NCBI GenBank assembly: GCA_008828725.1 | Contig: MEHQ01001971.1 | Span: 216,489-280,488, forward strand | DNA length: 64,000 nt | Source of the DNA: Saccharina japonica | Taxonomy: Eukaryota; Sar; Phaeophyceae; Laminariales; Laminariaceae | Direction: 5' to 3' | Part shown: one piece after another, positions 1 to 14,907 of the stretch | How the letters are laid out: each line of letters starts with the position of its first letter | Position numbering within the stretch: the stretch's first letter is position 1 | The notes under the pieces: generated by a model | Databases searched by the model: none | What the model was told of the DNA's origin: nothing | The model's input: only the letters and a program-made list of their open reading frames with translations | Program-made: the position numbers and the translations under genes

Positions 1-33
1 ATTCTTGTAGAATAGGGTGTTACAGGAAGCCTA

Positions 34-198
34 TGTTGTACAGGAAGAAAGTCTCGCCTTTGGAAACTTAAGATGGAAGGGCGTGTCGAGACTGCTGCCG
101 TCGGTGACGGTGATCATGCCCTGTGCAGACCCCTTGGTATCTCTCGTCACCACCCCGCTGACGCCAACAGCCAGCGTCACCTCCACCTTAAGCGTACC
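34..198 (-). CDS. Exon, start of sixth cold-shock-like domain, at window edge
   Basis: After a pyrimidine-rich acceptor (GGAGCAG) it reads GTLKVEVTLAVGVSGVVTRD, then GSAQGMITVTDG and TPFHL. GVVTR opens a domain, GMITVTDG replaces GFI, and FHL fits the FFH strand. The open frame ends with a stop at 31-33, so the protein either ends here or a donor lies just before it. A complete domain would need more sequence to the left. Confidence 0.6.
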
Positions 199-3100
199 CT
201 GCTCCGCAATACGAGAGGACAGGAACACCAACAGCCGAGGAAAAACCAATGTTAACGACAGCGACAGAGTTTATTTTAGCGACAGTAACGACAATAACGA
301 CAACGACAGTAATCAGTAGTGTTTACGACGTGGCCCAGCTACGTACGCCAAAACGGGTCACACCTCGGACAGATCAGATAGACCATTCAGATCAGCTAGA
401 TCATTCAGATCAGACAGATCATTCAGATCATTCAGATCATTCCCGCTTCATGATCTAGATATTTGAAGGCAGATAGATTCCCCGTATGGTATTATATGAT
501 CCAGCTCATGCTGCCGGGCGGGAGCCGTCTAATCTGCGCCATGTATCATAGCAACACAGGCTTGGGGTCTGTACTATGCAGATCATGATCAGATCCTGCA
601 CAACCTCTCACAACGGCAGGTGATAAACACTACATGTTCTACATGTTCTAGATGATCTAGATCATGATATATATGTAGATGATCTGTAGATTTTTTTATT
701 TTTTTTTAGATCCTTTTGGAGATCTGGGTAAAAAAGCTTTAGCCCAATACACTTTCTTATTTGTGTACCGATTCTGTGATGATCTGTAGATGCTCTGCAA
801 GAGGTGTGAAATGGTTGATAGTAGTGATAGTGCACACCACACTAACGACGCGAGCTACGATATATCATACGGGTGGCATATTTTCAGCCAAAACATTACT
901 GACTATTGCTGACTACTCCTGACTACGATTACTGACTATTACCGACTACCTGGTATTACCGACTATTCCTGACCATTACTGACTATTTTACTGACTATTA
1001 CCTACTAATACTGCCTATTTCTAACTATTACTGACTATTTGCCGACTACTCCTGACTAATACTAACTATTCCTGACTATTACTAACTATTACTAACTATT
1101 CCGGACTAATACTGACTAATAGTATACTCCTCAACAGAGGAACTATGCGAGTATACCCAATAACATATCGTGAATACCAGTACTGCAGCTCACCTTCGGC
1201 TGAATCTCTACGCGGGTTGCTGCCTTCTTCTTGTCCCCTCTCCTGTCCCCTTCCTTCACCGTGAAAACCACCTCAGACCCTTCCCTCAACTCCGTCATGT
1301 TTCTGCAAAGGGCACAGAAACAGTCACTAACTCAGCCTCGTCATATGCCGTGACGTCACCCCCATTTCCCCGTCATCCTATAGTGTGTTACGTCATGACA
1401 CGTCAAGAGAACACACCGCTAACGATTTTCTCCGAAACAACTACAATGGTAAATGGATTTTGGGAAGATCTCCCCGATGTCGCAATCTTGAGCAAACCAG
1501 CTTAAAAAATCGTCCAAAGCGGTGTGTTGTCTTATCATCTCGATTACAGTATACGTTACGCCATGGCATGTTGACCCGTCATGTCACGTGGGTCATGCCC
1601 CGTCATGTTGAGTTAATATCTCGTATTGTACGTCAGGTCACATTATGCTCCGTCATGACACGTCATACCCCGTCAAGCCATGCCCATGTCACACCAACAC
1701 CCTATCCCGTCATGTCACACACCATATCTAATCATGTCACACCTATAAACCCTATCCCGTCATGTCACATGTCCCGTCAAGAAAATTGCCGTCACTCTCA
1801 TGCCCCCGCCATCGTTTCATATATCTATGCCATGCCATGCCATGCCATGCCATGCCATGCCATTTCAAATATCGCCATGCCACGTCACGTAACGCCATGT
1901 CGCGTCACGTCACGTCACGTCATGTCACGTCTTAGGGTTAGGGTTCCTGACACGCCATGTCACGACACGGCACGTCTTATCCGTCATGTTACGGTGAGTC
2001 ACGTCATGTCCTGTCACATGACTCCCATGCCCCTTCGTCAACACGCGGCGGCACCTTCAACCTTCCTGTTACGCGTCTTTCACAATCATTAAAAAAACTG
2101 AACTCGTGAATACATGGTCCCGTCACATAAACTCCCATGTCCCTTCGTCAACACGCGGCGGCACCTTCAACCTTCATGTTACGCGTCTTTCACAATCATT
2201 AAAACAAAATGAACCCGTACGTAGATGGAGCGAGTTCGTGTCGACTTACTTGTAAGCGTCCGCGATGCGGAAGTAGACGTCCTCGCTGCCCCCCAAGGGT
2301 CGGATGAAGCCGAAGCCGCCTTCGCGCAAGCTCCGAACAACACCTTCCGACCGCTCGCCCCCATAGCTCACCAGCCTCACGTTCTTCGCCTGGGTCTGGT
2401 GATGTGGTCATGTGGTCGTGTCACGTGGCCATGTACCGTGTGGTGGGAGAAATGGCAACGAGGACAAACGTCGGAGCTTAGGACAATACAGTAGCCCCAG
2501 TAGCTGCAATACTGCAATATTTATAATGGCTTCAATACTGGTAGTTCCACTAAATAGTCTCAACAGCTGCAATACCTGCAATATTTCAAACAGTCTCGCC
2601 AAAACACGCATGGTGGGAGCAATAGCAATGAGTTTGGGAACAATAAAATTGGGACAAAAGCTTCAATAGCTGGCCACCCTCAAGTTCTTCGCCTGGGTCT
2701 GGTAGTGTAAAGAGGCCGTGTAATGTTGTGGGGGAGAAATAGCAACGAGGACGGTTAGCGTCTGGCACAATCCAATACAGAACAGGAATATATTTACCCT
2801 GTAAGATCTGCAGTAGATTATCAAGTGGGCTATCTACAATAGAATATAATATCGTCTGTCCGGTCGTTCGTCGGGTTGCGAATACAACACTTCTTCTCAA
2901 ATCTTCTCGAAACGGTCTGTGTATGGTGTTACGTATGAACGAAAACAATGCGAGTAGTAAAACTTCGTTCCTTACTTGAGTAATCTGAATACGGGTATAA
3001 GTAATATATTACAGGGGGCCATAGTAAACACTAGTAAATAGGACCTACGGTACACACAAAAACCTATACATTTCCCTATCTTTAGTAACGATATGTGGTC

Positions 3101-6100
3101 CTATTTACTAGTATTTACTATGGTCCCCGGTAACAGGAACTAGTTGTAGCAATTAAATCCTGATTCGAGTAATCTGAGAAACAATATCGTAGGTACCCCC
3201 CCTCTCCCCCCCCCCCCCTACCCTCCCCCCTCCCTTTCAACGCCTCCCTCACCTTGGTCCCTCCAAGCTTCGACTTCCACAGGTCTGCCTCGATGACATC
3301 GCCCACTTCTAGGGTAGGAACTTGACTCTTTCCTAGCTCCTTGTGGTTCAAGGCGGCCACAATGCTCGTCACCGCCTCACCAACGCCAGATTCCTCAACC
3401 TCCTCTCCTCCTCCTCCTCCTCCTCCTTCTTCCTCGCCCCCTTCCGCTCCCTCCGATGCTGCCCCAGGGGGGGAGGGGGGGATGGTGAATCGCGCAACCC
3501 CTGGTTGCATACCGCCACCTCCTCCTCCGCCTTCATGGTTGGCGCAGAACATAATGTAGGGGAGGGGGGGTGTACTCATGTCAAGGGGGGGTGAGGGGGG
3601 GGTAACACATGCACAGCTGGAGGGATGTTGGTGGCCTTGGAATGTGCTGGTATGGATATTATGATATTATCAATAGTAGTAGTGTTGGGTATCGTATCGA
3701 AACTTGTGATGTATCGAATGATCGAACTCCGATGTATCGCATCAAACGCGTTTCGCCCTCCATCTCCTTAGCATCCCAGTACGGTTTATGCCCACAACGA
3801 ACGAAACGGTTCGTTTCGACTGTGAATATCAAAATCCGCTCATGTATGATATCGTATCGATATCATCAGAGGTATCGTTTATCTATACTGTATGATATAA
3901 TGTATCGAAATCGGTTCTCGTTCGATATCCGATATCTACTACTATCGAATAGGTTCGCCCTGTCGATTTAATTATGGTATAGCGACCAAGATAACGGCAA
4001 TTTTCCTGTACCGATACCAGCCCGTCAGTGTAATAGGTGTACTGCTCCTACATACACGAAGTTTGGACACAACCCCTACATCCCCTATCCCCTGGGTCTT
4101 GTGGCCTGTGCTGCACATAATGTCCATTTACTTTAGATAGTGTTTTATTTCTCACGCCCGAAAATCAATTGATCGAAATTCCTTGAGCGGTGAAAGCGTC
4201 AAAGCCCAACGGTTGGAATATTGGCGACGATGACTTACTCTTGGGAGGGTATTAATGTATTAATAGGCACCAACACAAATATACCATCACCAACAATACC
4301 CACCACCACCACCACCCCCACCCCACCTGTGCAACCACCAATACATCACCACCACCATCACTACCACTACCACCGGCCAACACTATTTAATAACACCACC
4401 ACACTTAACCTCACCCCCCCCCAGCCCCCACCACCATAAATACAAAACAGTACATGTACAATACCACAACCAATCCCACCCACAACCACCACCACCACCA
4501 TCGATATAAAATGGCCTACCTGGTATGTACAATACCACCGACATCACCACCACCGATACAAAACAGCCCATATACAATATCACCACCGACTCCACAACAG
4601 CCACCACCACCATCGAGAGAAAACAGCCCATATACACACCACCACCACAATCACCACCACCACCAACCCTCCCGCCCAACCACTATAACAGCCATTAATA
4701 GTGTATAATACCACCACCGCCACCACCACTTCTCGCCCCCTCCCCCCTCCCCCCCCTCCCACCACCATCACCATTACCAACTCCACCCCCCACCCTTGTC
4801 CCCCACCTTCCCTCCCGCCACCGAAGCTCTGCCTCTGGGGTAGCGTAGGCGCCCTTTCCACTGTCCCCTTGACGCACACATGGGTCTCTTCCTCGGTAGC
4901 TATGCTGCCAGGGGGGAGGATTTTAATCTCCAGTGCTCGAAAGCTATCCCTGCGATCTTTCGTACGGTCAGGTATAACCCAAAACTCCGCCTACAAGTGG
5001 GCGTTTCGATGCCGAGGGGGGGGAGGGGATAGGGGGGAAGGGTGGGAGGGTGGGAGGAGAGGAAGAGGGGGGGGGGGGGGGAGATGGAGGGGGGGAGGGG
5101 GGGGGGTACTCATTTGTTTGCTTGCCTTAGTAATTGATCCATTGACCACGATGCCTTTCGAGAATACGGAGGGGGGGTGAGAGGGCGGGGGGGTAGATCA
5201 TTAAAATAGGACAGGCAGAGGACGCGGCGTCCACTTTGGTGTTGGTAAACACGCCTCGCCACTACATCTACAGACAAGACACGACGCGACAATATAATAT
5301 CACAAAATTAACACTGCATAAACTCATTATACTCATTTGCAGAAGAAACTGAAATACAAATAACAAAAAAGGGGGCCTCACCTGCAGCAGCCCACCTGGA
5401 GCCGCTCGTCCCCCGCCTCCCTGCTTGGCAGCACGTGAAGACGTGTTGAAGTAGAATGGTGTCGGGAGCACGGACAGGCGACTGCAGGAAGCCGTAGTCG
5501 TGGGTGAGCTTCTTGACTACCCCTTGTTGCTTAGGTAGGCCCGCGCGTCCGGACGCAGCTGGGCGAAACAAGTACCTCGGCGATCATCGACAGAGGGGGG
5601 GGGGGGGGGTACTTCATTTTTATGACCGGGGGGGGGGGGGGGGGGTACTATGTCGTGGCACGCCGTAAGTCAATAATGACATAGACCCTCGCATCCCTAA
5701 GCAATGCCGGACGGAGCACGTTGGACTTTCACAAGCAACCAGGCAGACATTGACCAGCGGGGGGGGGGGGTATTTTCTGAGGTAATTTACTGGCATGGTG
5801 GGTATGGTTTTATGACTCGAATATTATGTGTATGATTTGTGATTTCTTGCTTCGTAGCCCCGCTATCGACCAGCTGGACGAAACACACCGGCGACTATTG
5901 ACAGCTTCACAGGGGGGTGGTGGAGAAGATAGGAGGGGGGAGGCTTACCATATGACTACTGGAATCGCTAATTTACTGGTATGATATGTATGATTTGTGT
6001 GATTTCGTGCGTCGTAGCCCTGCTGTCCACCAGCTGGATGTAATGTATGATACCGATAATGGACAGGGTGGTGTAAAGGATAGAGAAGGGAGAAGGTATA

Positions 6101-9100
6101 TCATACGATTCACTAGAATTGCTTACGTACTAGTATGAAGGTATGATCTATGAGAAGAGCCTACTTAGTGACCCCGGATCTGAGTTATGACTAAGAGGGA
6201 GAGAGGAAAGAAGGGCGAAGATAATAAATGGGATGGAAAAGTAAAATAAAATGTGTCATTGTTTTTTGTGTGTTACCTTTTTTAGCTGCTCTTCCTCTCG
6301 CTTCTCCTTGTTCGTCCTGACCAGCACCACCTTCACAGCTCGCTTCCTTCCGCTGCCTTTGTCCTGACTCACCTATTAATATGCATGCACAACAATAACA
6401 AGAACAACACCACAGTCACAACATGAACAGTAATATATTAATACAGTAGTAGCAACAACAATACAGTACTAATATTGGAACCAGGACACATGTCTAAATA
6501 ATTCGAGTATAATGCTATCGATAGTCCCGACTCTCAATAGTCCCATCTTCACACCAGTGGTATTACGGTGGAGCATAGTAAACACTACTAACACTACTAA
6601 CACTAGTAAATAGGGCTTACGGTACACCCAAAGACCTGCATATTCCCCTACTTTGACGAACAATATTTGGTCATATTAACAATCGTCCTAGGTAATAGTC
6701 ACAAATCAGCATAAATACGAGTAGTCAAATCAATACTGCTGTACTACCGAATATCATAGCAAATTTACGAGCAGATAGCGCCTATCATAGCAGCGTGTCT
6801 AAGATTCCCTCGGTTCCATGCGAATCGACGAGGGGAGATAATGTTGAATTATTATCGCGCCAAACATTAAGGCGTGCACCGTAGTATGGGGGGGCGCTGC
6901 TACGTGGCCCCGGATCTGAGTTACAAAAAGCAGGGAGCCGGAGAAGTAGGTCGAAGATAATATATGAGAGCAGGAAAAAAAAACAAAAAAAAGTATCAGG
7001 TACAACACAACAACAGCAATCAGCTGAGGCTATTATACCGTGTGACGGTACGATACGTTAGTACTCATTTCTGCTGGGTTCTGGGGGGTCGATACTTGAG
7101 CGAATAGTGTTGGAGGGGAAACACACCACTGAATAAAAACACAAGCAAAAAATGACGCTACGACAATTGCCGAAAAAAAACCGTTGAAACGGCTGACTGA
7201 CCTGAAACCGAACCTCGTCACCCCGTCGGAGACGTGACCCGGCATCCTCGTCCAACGCGTCGCTGACCAGGTAGGGTACCATTGCTCCGGTAAGACCAAG
7301 AGCGGCTGGTATATTGCCTGAAACAACATTCGAAACGCACGGCTTAAGGTTAGGCTTAGGGATCAGGTGAGGCTTAGGGTCAAGCTTAGGCTTAGGGTTA
7401 AGCTCAAGGATAGGGTTAGAGTTGCTGGCATATTGTCTGAAACAACATTCGAAACGCACGGCTTAAGGTTAGGCTTAGGGATAAGCTTAGGGATAGGGTT
7501 AAACTTAGGCTTAGGGTTAAGCTTAGGGATAGGGTTAAGCTTAGGCTTAGGGTGAGGATTTAAGATGTGACCCGGCATCCTTGTCCATTGCGTCGCTGAC
7601 CAGGTAGGGCACCATCGCCCTGGTAAGGCCAAGACCGGCTGGTATATTGCCTGTAACAACATTTGAAACACGACTTAGGCTTAGGCTTAGGCTTAGGGCT
7701 AGGCTTAAGCTTAGGGATACGGTTAAGTCACGACCCGGCAATCTCGTCCAACGTGTCGCTGACAAGGTAGTGTACCATGGCGCCGGTAAGACCCAGAGCG
7801 GTTGGCGTAACGCCTGAAGAAATTCGAAACCCAAGGATGGCGAGGTTGTCATAAAAATCCGCAAAACCTCATCCTCATCGCGGTTTGGTTGCTGGCCGTC
7901 TAGAAGTTAAGCGTGCACAGAAAAAATATTGATAATGGTGATGAAAATGATACTGAAAATGAAAATGATAACGAAAACGAAGCGTAACGATAGTGATAAT
8001 TAGAAGATAATGATCATGACAATGAGACGACGGATGCTCAATGCGATGTCCGGCACTCAATTGCATCAGTTCAACAGTCATAATTCGCCCTTGATCATAG
8101 TTAATCATTAATAATTAATAAATCATCATTAATTAGCTATCAGCCATCACGATCACTGATCCCTGATTACTGATAAGTGGTCTGCCTTTATCTATCATTG
8201 ATTATTGATCAGTCCTCATTCACCAAGTCACTATTCACACTGCATTGATCAGCCATAATCCACAATTAAATTTAAAATCAATCAGTCATCAGTCATCAAG
8301 CATCCATCTGCCAGTCGCTAATCGCCGATCATCCGTCCCACGGAGGGTGATGTTTCCAGTCACTACTGTACTGCTACGCGTTTGCGCAGGAGAGCCAACA
8401 TGCTGTCGAAACGTAGGCATCATGCAGGCATAATACCTATATCATGAGTGTCATTTATACATAACGAACGCGGGAAAAAAAAACGATTCGGCATACAAAA
8501 ACACGATTCGTGACATTGCTAAATTGGCGTTGAGTCACGTTAAAAAAAAAAAAAGTTTCTCGTCACGAACCGTGACATCTATTTTTCTTTATCTCTTTGA
8601 AAAAAAAAAAAAGCAATGTCACGACTAGTGACAAATCACGATTTCGTTACCTGGTACATGTTTTGTTCGTTACGAAATGACGCTCAATACAACTACACCC
8701 CTGCTAAGTTCACGCCAAAAACAAAAACGAGTCTCCATCACCTTCATGGCTTTCAGCACCAGCAGCAGCAGAAACAGCAGTGGCTGGAATCTCCGCGACT
8801 GTCTCCTCTGTCTCCGGGGTGGCACCGTCTGCCCCCTCCGAGATGATGTCACCACCACCACCTATTCATAGACACAAGGGAGGTCGAGGCAGGCACCGCC
8901 GTCGTCACAATGATCGTCATTGCCATTGTCCTTACCATTGTCATCATCGTATTGGTCACCGCCGCCACCACTACATCACCATCACCATCACCATCGCCAT
9001 TACCATCATCATCATTATCATCATCATCATCATTATCATCGCCACCAACATCACCAACATCACCACCACTGGCGCAATGTGTAAACAGCATCGACTCAAC

Positions 9101-12100
9101 GACACACTGCGATAAACACGTATACAAACCCCCGCCAGTTCCCCACTAAAGCCCAATATACTTTTTGGCATGCCTCGCATACCCTCCAGCTTATCACCTT
9201 CCTCGTCCGTAGCGACGTTTTCCCCACCAGGGGTCCCTTGTGTTTCATCCCCTGCCCCCGTGGCGGCGTCCGCACCCCCTTCCCCGTCTTGTGGCGCAAT
9301 GGTTGCAGCCGAGTTTGCTTCGGGGAGCACGCCCCCCGTTATCTTCGAGGCGGGAGAGGAGGGGGGGGGGGGGGGGGGGGAGACGCCAATAGTAAGAGTA
9401 AGATTGCTCGTGGCGTAGTTTTACGGGGAGATACTGTATTATTAGGGGGGGCCATAGTAAATAGGACAATACGGTACACACAAAAATATACCTGGTATAT
9501 ATTTACCTATTTTTTATACTGTAGTAATATTCGGTCCTATTTACTATGGCCCCCCGAAACACATAGTAATCAGAACCAAATATGGCGTGTTTACGTAGGG
9601 ATAGGGGGATACATGGCTTTTGGGTCCATCGTGGGTTCTGTCTACTCTCCTTACACTACTCTCCTTACAACATAAGCCCCCCGGAATAGTGGAAAGTAGA
9701 GCAAGTAGAGACTCTGGGCATGTTTTGGGTAACTCTGGCTAGGAAGTTGAGGTGGTGGATATTTGTGGGATAACTGCTGGGTGATGGAAGTGAACTCAAC
9801 GGCGTTACGTTGGTTGAAGGAATAAAAAAAAAACGGAGATTAACGGTCGGACAGCTCGGATCTTCGGCTTTCCATACATTATTATACGGCATTTCTATAG
9901 GATCTCCTATATTCATACGTAGCATCTCCGGGTTCACCATGTTCTATAGCATCTCCGGCTTCTCAAAAGTCTACGTTCTATTCCGCCGCGTAAATGATAA
10001 ATAAGCATTTTTTCATGAATTCTGCACACCTTCTGAATATATCCAGGGCATTTACGTGCATCCGGAAAAATTAGAGTAGAGGTACAGTACGAAGAAGGGC
10101 AAAAAACAAAAACAATCGTACCTTGATTAGGCCTTCCGTTTGTTGGAACTCCTGAGGCCGTGACCTGCCCATCATCTGCGCTCGGTGGGTGCTCGGCGTG
10201 GAGGACGGATACGAGCGAATATCCCGCTCGATCACCCCCAGGAAATGTGCTGTCGGTGATGGGACAGAGGGGGGGGGGGTGTGCTTAATGTTCATGCATG
10301 GCCGTAGTCGGGGGTTCTAAACAATATAAAAGCACAATCAACAGGACAAATACAAAATCGGAGGGTTTGTGTACGACATTAAAATCACAACAATCAACAG
10401 GGGAACGACGAAAGCGGGGGGGGTTCCATACAACACTACACGCATACAACACGGGAAGGTAGGAGCCAATATCCCGCTCGGCTACCCCCAGGAAATGTGC
10501 TGCCAGAAGCAGGACAAAAACGGAGGGTTTCTATACAGCATTAAAAGGATAAGCAAAAGGGGAAGAGACCCCAGGAAACGTGCTGTCGGAAGCACGACAA
10601 CTGCGGTTTTCCACACATTACAAGCACAATCAACAGGGGAAGGTAGGCGTGAATATCCCTCTAAATCACCCTGAGGAAACGTGCTGTCGGAAGCAATACA
10701 AAAGCGGAGGGTTTTCATACAGCACTAAAACGATAAGCAACAGGGGAAGGTACGAGCGAATATTCCGCTCGATCGCCCCCAGGAAACATGCAGTCGGAAG
10801 GACAGAAGCGGAGCGTTTCCCTACAAAGGCTACACAAATCGCACGGATCACGATCGATTATTGTATCATCTACTATATAGATCGTACATCTGTCGTTATG
10901 AGGTGTTTCTATATTTCATGAACAATTCACATCGGACAGGTAGTGATCATCTACAGTAGGTAATCTAGATACTGTATACCCCGGAACGCTTTTATGATAC
11001 GTTGTGCAGGATATTTATCGTACAGACTCAACCCAGGAAAACACATGCTATTTCATACAAAAATCATACGGCTCCCACCCGGCAAGGCAATTTGATCCAA
11101 ACCATGAAGACCGAATATAGATCGTCTAGATCAGGGACCTGTCTGCCCTGAAATATCTAGATCGTGAACTGGGAACTTGATATATATCATGCATTACAAC
11201 AATACAACCACAATCAACAGGGGAAGGCAGGAGCATGTATCGCGCTCGATCATTCCCAGTGGAAATATGCCCGCGATAGAAAGTCAATTGGGGGTTTCCA
11301 CAGAGAATAAAACCACGCACAGCAGGGGACTGGTAAGAGTGACATTTTGAACGTTTTGGGCCTTGCTTTGCTTGTTATCCTCAATAAGCTAGCTGATGTA
11401 CACTCGTGATGGAGACCGGTGACGTAAAAACGAACGACGAAATACTGAATTTAAAATCCAGGTGTTGCAGCATTTTACCTGGAGCCTACCGTATACTGCA
11501 ATCAAGATAATAATATGATAAGACATCACACCCCCGGGATGAATTTCCCTTAAGTTGTACGTGAGCCTTTTGTATCCAAAAACACGCCTTAGAGGGCACG
11601 CAGCCAAAATGGCGGCTTTTGTCGAGAATCGGGTATTATTACTATTACTCCGAAATTAATATCACAATCATGCGAGGGGGTGTGTTGTGTTATCACCCGT
11701 GTGATGTCATAGCAGGTATATGGTATATGGTAAAAGCGTGTCAAACCTCCAACAGCGTGATATCTCAGCGCGATGTTTTTTATTACTCACCGTCAAGGAC
11801 GACTTCGGACGAAACCGAGCCGGGGGGCAGAACGTTTAGCTGTAACGCGCAGTCCTTTCCGCTCCTGGTGTAACAATATAAGAGCAAATACATCATAGGC
11901 AAGTCAAGCCGAGGCAGGTCGAGCCAATCTACGTCGTAAGCATCTTTCTGCCACAATACAGGTGTGAACCAAGTTTAGGTATGTTGTTTCGACGTATAAT
12001 AAGAAGAGCAGCAGTTATCATACCCCAAGTCAAGGCAAGTCAAGTCAATTCGAGGCAATTCAAGTCAAGGCAAGTCCAAGTCAAGGCAAGTCAAGTCCAA

Positions 12101-13925
12101 GTTCTATTCAAGTCACGTTAATACCACTTCAGCGATGTAGCAGTACCTGGCCTACTGGGTGGAATTAATCTGTTACCTAGTCTATGGTAACAGTCTACTC
12201 ATGCAATGACGCACCTGTTGCCTGCAGATATAGCCGACAGCACGGATGCACAGCAGTTACTGATGTACAGAGGCACCATATGATAGTCTCCTGATGCAAC
12301 GAATCAATACGTTGCCTGCAGCAACAGCCTACTGACGCAACGTATAGCAGTACCCTACTAACGCAACGCACAGCAGTAGCCTACTAACGCAACGTACAGC
12401 AGTAGCCTACTGATGCCACGCACCTGTTGCCTGAGCCGATGAGGAAGTCGACCTCGTCACCCACCGCCACAGTGGCCGGAGCTTCCGTCAGGTGGAAGAA
12501 CAGGTCGCCGGGCCTGTCCATGCATCGGACAAAGCCGAAGGAGTCCTTCACCGAGCACACTCGCCCCTGCTCGCGCTCGCCACTGACCTCTTGCCTGATC
12601 AAACAGCGAAAGCACAAGGACAGTCACAAGGATTAGCACAGGGGTAAGCACTGACAAGCACACGGGCAAGCCCAAGGATGCGCCTATAGACAGCAAGCAC
12701 AAGGTTAACTCGCACGAAGAAGTACAAAGTATGGGCAAGCGGATACGCACAAGGATAAGCACAAGGATGGGCGCACGGATAAGCCAAGAGATAAGCCCTA
12801 ACTTACGCCCAAGGATGCTTCAATACGGATACGCACAAGGATGTGGATAAGCACACGGAGGACACACGAAAAACACGTGAATACGCACAAGGGTACGCAC
12901 GAAGATAAGCACGAGCATAAGCACGACGGTAAGCACAAGCACAAGGCGGGTACGGGACTGTAAACAATTATGGGAAACAACTGCGCATCGTTGCATAGAG
13001 GTGAAAACATGTAGAGGTGCCTAGAGTAGCTAGCCTACAGCGACCACTGCCCTCGGCAAGGTACTCAACCCAACTCGACCAACTGCAAAGGACGATATGT
13101 GTGATCAACGTCCGGCTTGCTTAACGGGTTGTTGTTGTTGTTGTCTTCACATTAAAAACCGTGCCGGTCTCTCTATCCAGTACCTCCATCTGTCCGTACT
13201 AATCCAACACTTGACACGGTCGATTCCCGTGGTCACAGGAACATGAAATGAAACATAGCAAGCCTTGGCGTGACAATCAAGACTTGGATAACCTTGCCTT
13301 AGCTTGACAGCTTTAGCATGGCAACCAAGCATTCTGCTCCCCACCATCCACTCGCCCATCTCCCCTCGCACCCCCCCCACCATGCATGACATGGGTACCG
13401 CCCTCAAACCCACGCTCCCTCCCGCCAACCCACCCACCCACCCACCTACTGCCCCACTCACGGATTTACCCGCGCACGCACGCACTTACCCACTTACCCC
13501 CCACCCACTAGCCAACTCCACCATGTATGATGATACCCCACCCCCACTTTCTGTCCATGCCCCAACCGACGTAACTAACACCCACCCAACCGCGCACCAA
13601 CCAACTCACCCACCCACCCATTCCACCAACGATATCTATCCCCCCTCCTCACCTCTGATTCTGCCCATGCCGGTGTTGGTGAAATCCACCGCCACCCCCA
13701 CTCCCGCCTCCACCACCGCCTCTTCCGCTCATTGCCTGGGCGTGCTTCTGCCAGCGTTCACCACCACCACCGCCACCACCGCCACGGCCACCACCGCCTC
13801 CACCACCGCCACCCTCCCCCATTCCCGCATCCCCTTCCCTTCCATCTCCTGGAACTCCCCCTCCAGCACCGCCGCCGCCACCACCTCCACCGGGACCCCA
13901 GTTCTGACCTGGAGGTCCGTTGAAG

Positions 13926-13977
<52 letters not shown>

Positions 13978-14871
13978 AGTCCCTGAAGCCGCCACGATTG
14001 TTACCGTCGCTGCCACCCACCCATGCACCCCACCCCCGAAAAATCATTAAAAAAAAGCCAAAGAGGGGACAGGGGACAAAGGGCATAAACAAAAGACAAT
14101 GGGGACAGGGTTCAAAGAGGCGACAGCGAACAAGGAGGCGACGGGGAACAACGAGGGGGAAGGGGACAACGAGGGCACAGGGGGACAACGAGGGGACAGG
14201 GGACAACGAGGGGACAGGGGATAGATAGGGGACAGGGGAAAACGAGGGGACAGTGGACAACGAGCGGGCGAGGGGGAAAGAGGGGACAGGGGACACAGAG
14301 GGGACAGGGGACACAGAGGGGACAGACAAAGAGGGGATAGGGGACAGGAAGTGGACAGGGGACAACGAGGGGACAGGCGACAAAGATGAAACAGGGGACA
14401 AGAAATAGGGTACAGGGGACAAAAAAGAGGGGACGGGGGACGAAGGCGAGGGGCATGCAGATGGAAACAAAGTCAAGGGAATATCGTGCGAGGGGCACGC
14501 AGTTGGAGAGCGAGGGGGGTATATTCGGGACTCTCGGGTCTGGCTCAATAGAGTAACAACAATAACAAGAACGAAAACAAAACGATAAAATACGACGGGA
14601 CTAAAGAGAGTAACCTAGGCCAGCGTGAGGAAAAGATAAACTGAACACAAAGGGCAAAACAATCGGTTAAACTCACCGTCTTCCCCCGCCATCTCCACCC
14701 GCACCGGAGAACCGGTCGCCCCCATCCTGGTAGCCGTAGCCGCGTCCCTTCCCCCTCCCTCCGTCCCCCCTGCCACGATTGTAGCCACCCCCCCCTCCCC
14801 CTCTTTCCCTAAAGCCGCCGTCTCCGCCCCTACCCTGCTTGGACACGCGGGTAAGGTGCACAGAAGAGGGT

Positions 14872-14907
<36 letters not shown>

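Noticed and set aside
7560-7830. Mutually exclusive cold-shock exons
   Set aside because: The two longer copies lack the GDEVRF segment and a donor, so they cannot replace the live exon.
12150-12950. Spaced repeats resembling a CRISPR array
   Set aside because: Units are degenerate with no constant repeat and spacer lengths, lie in a spliced eukaryotic gene, and there are no cas-like genes.
13649-14548. 299-codon minus-strand frame
   Set aside because: Only the part from 14009 down is an exon. The Pro/Ser/Phe-rich upstream part is the translation of the GAGGGGACAGGGGACAAC minisatellite and is cut off by a good acceptor.
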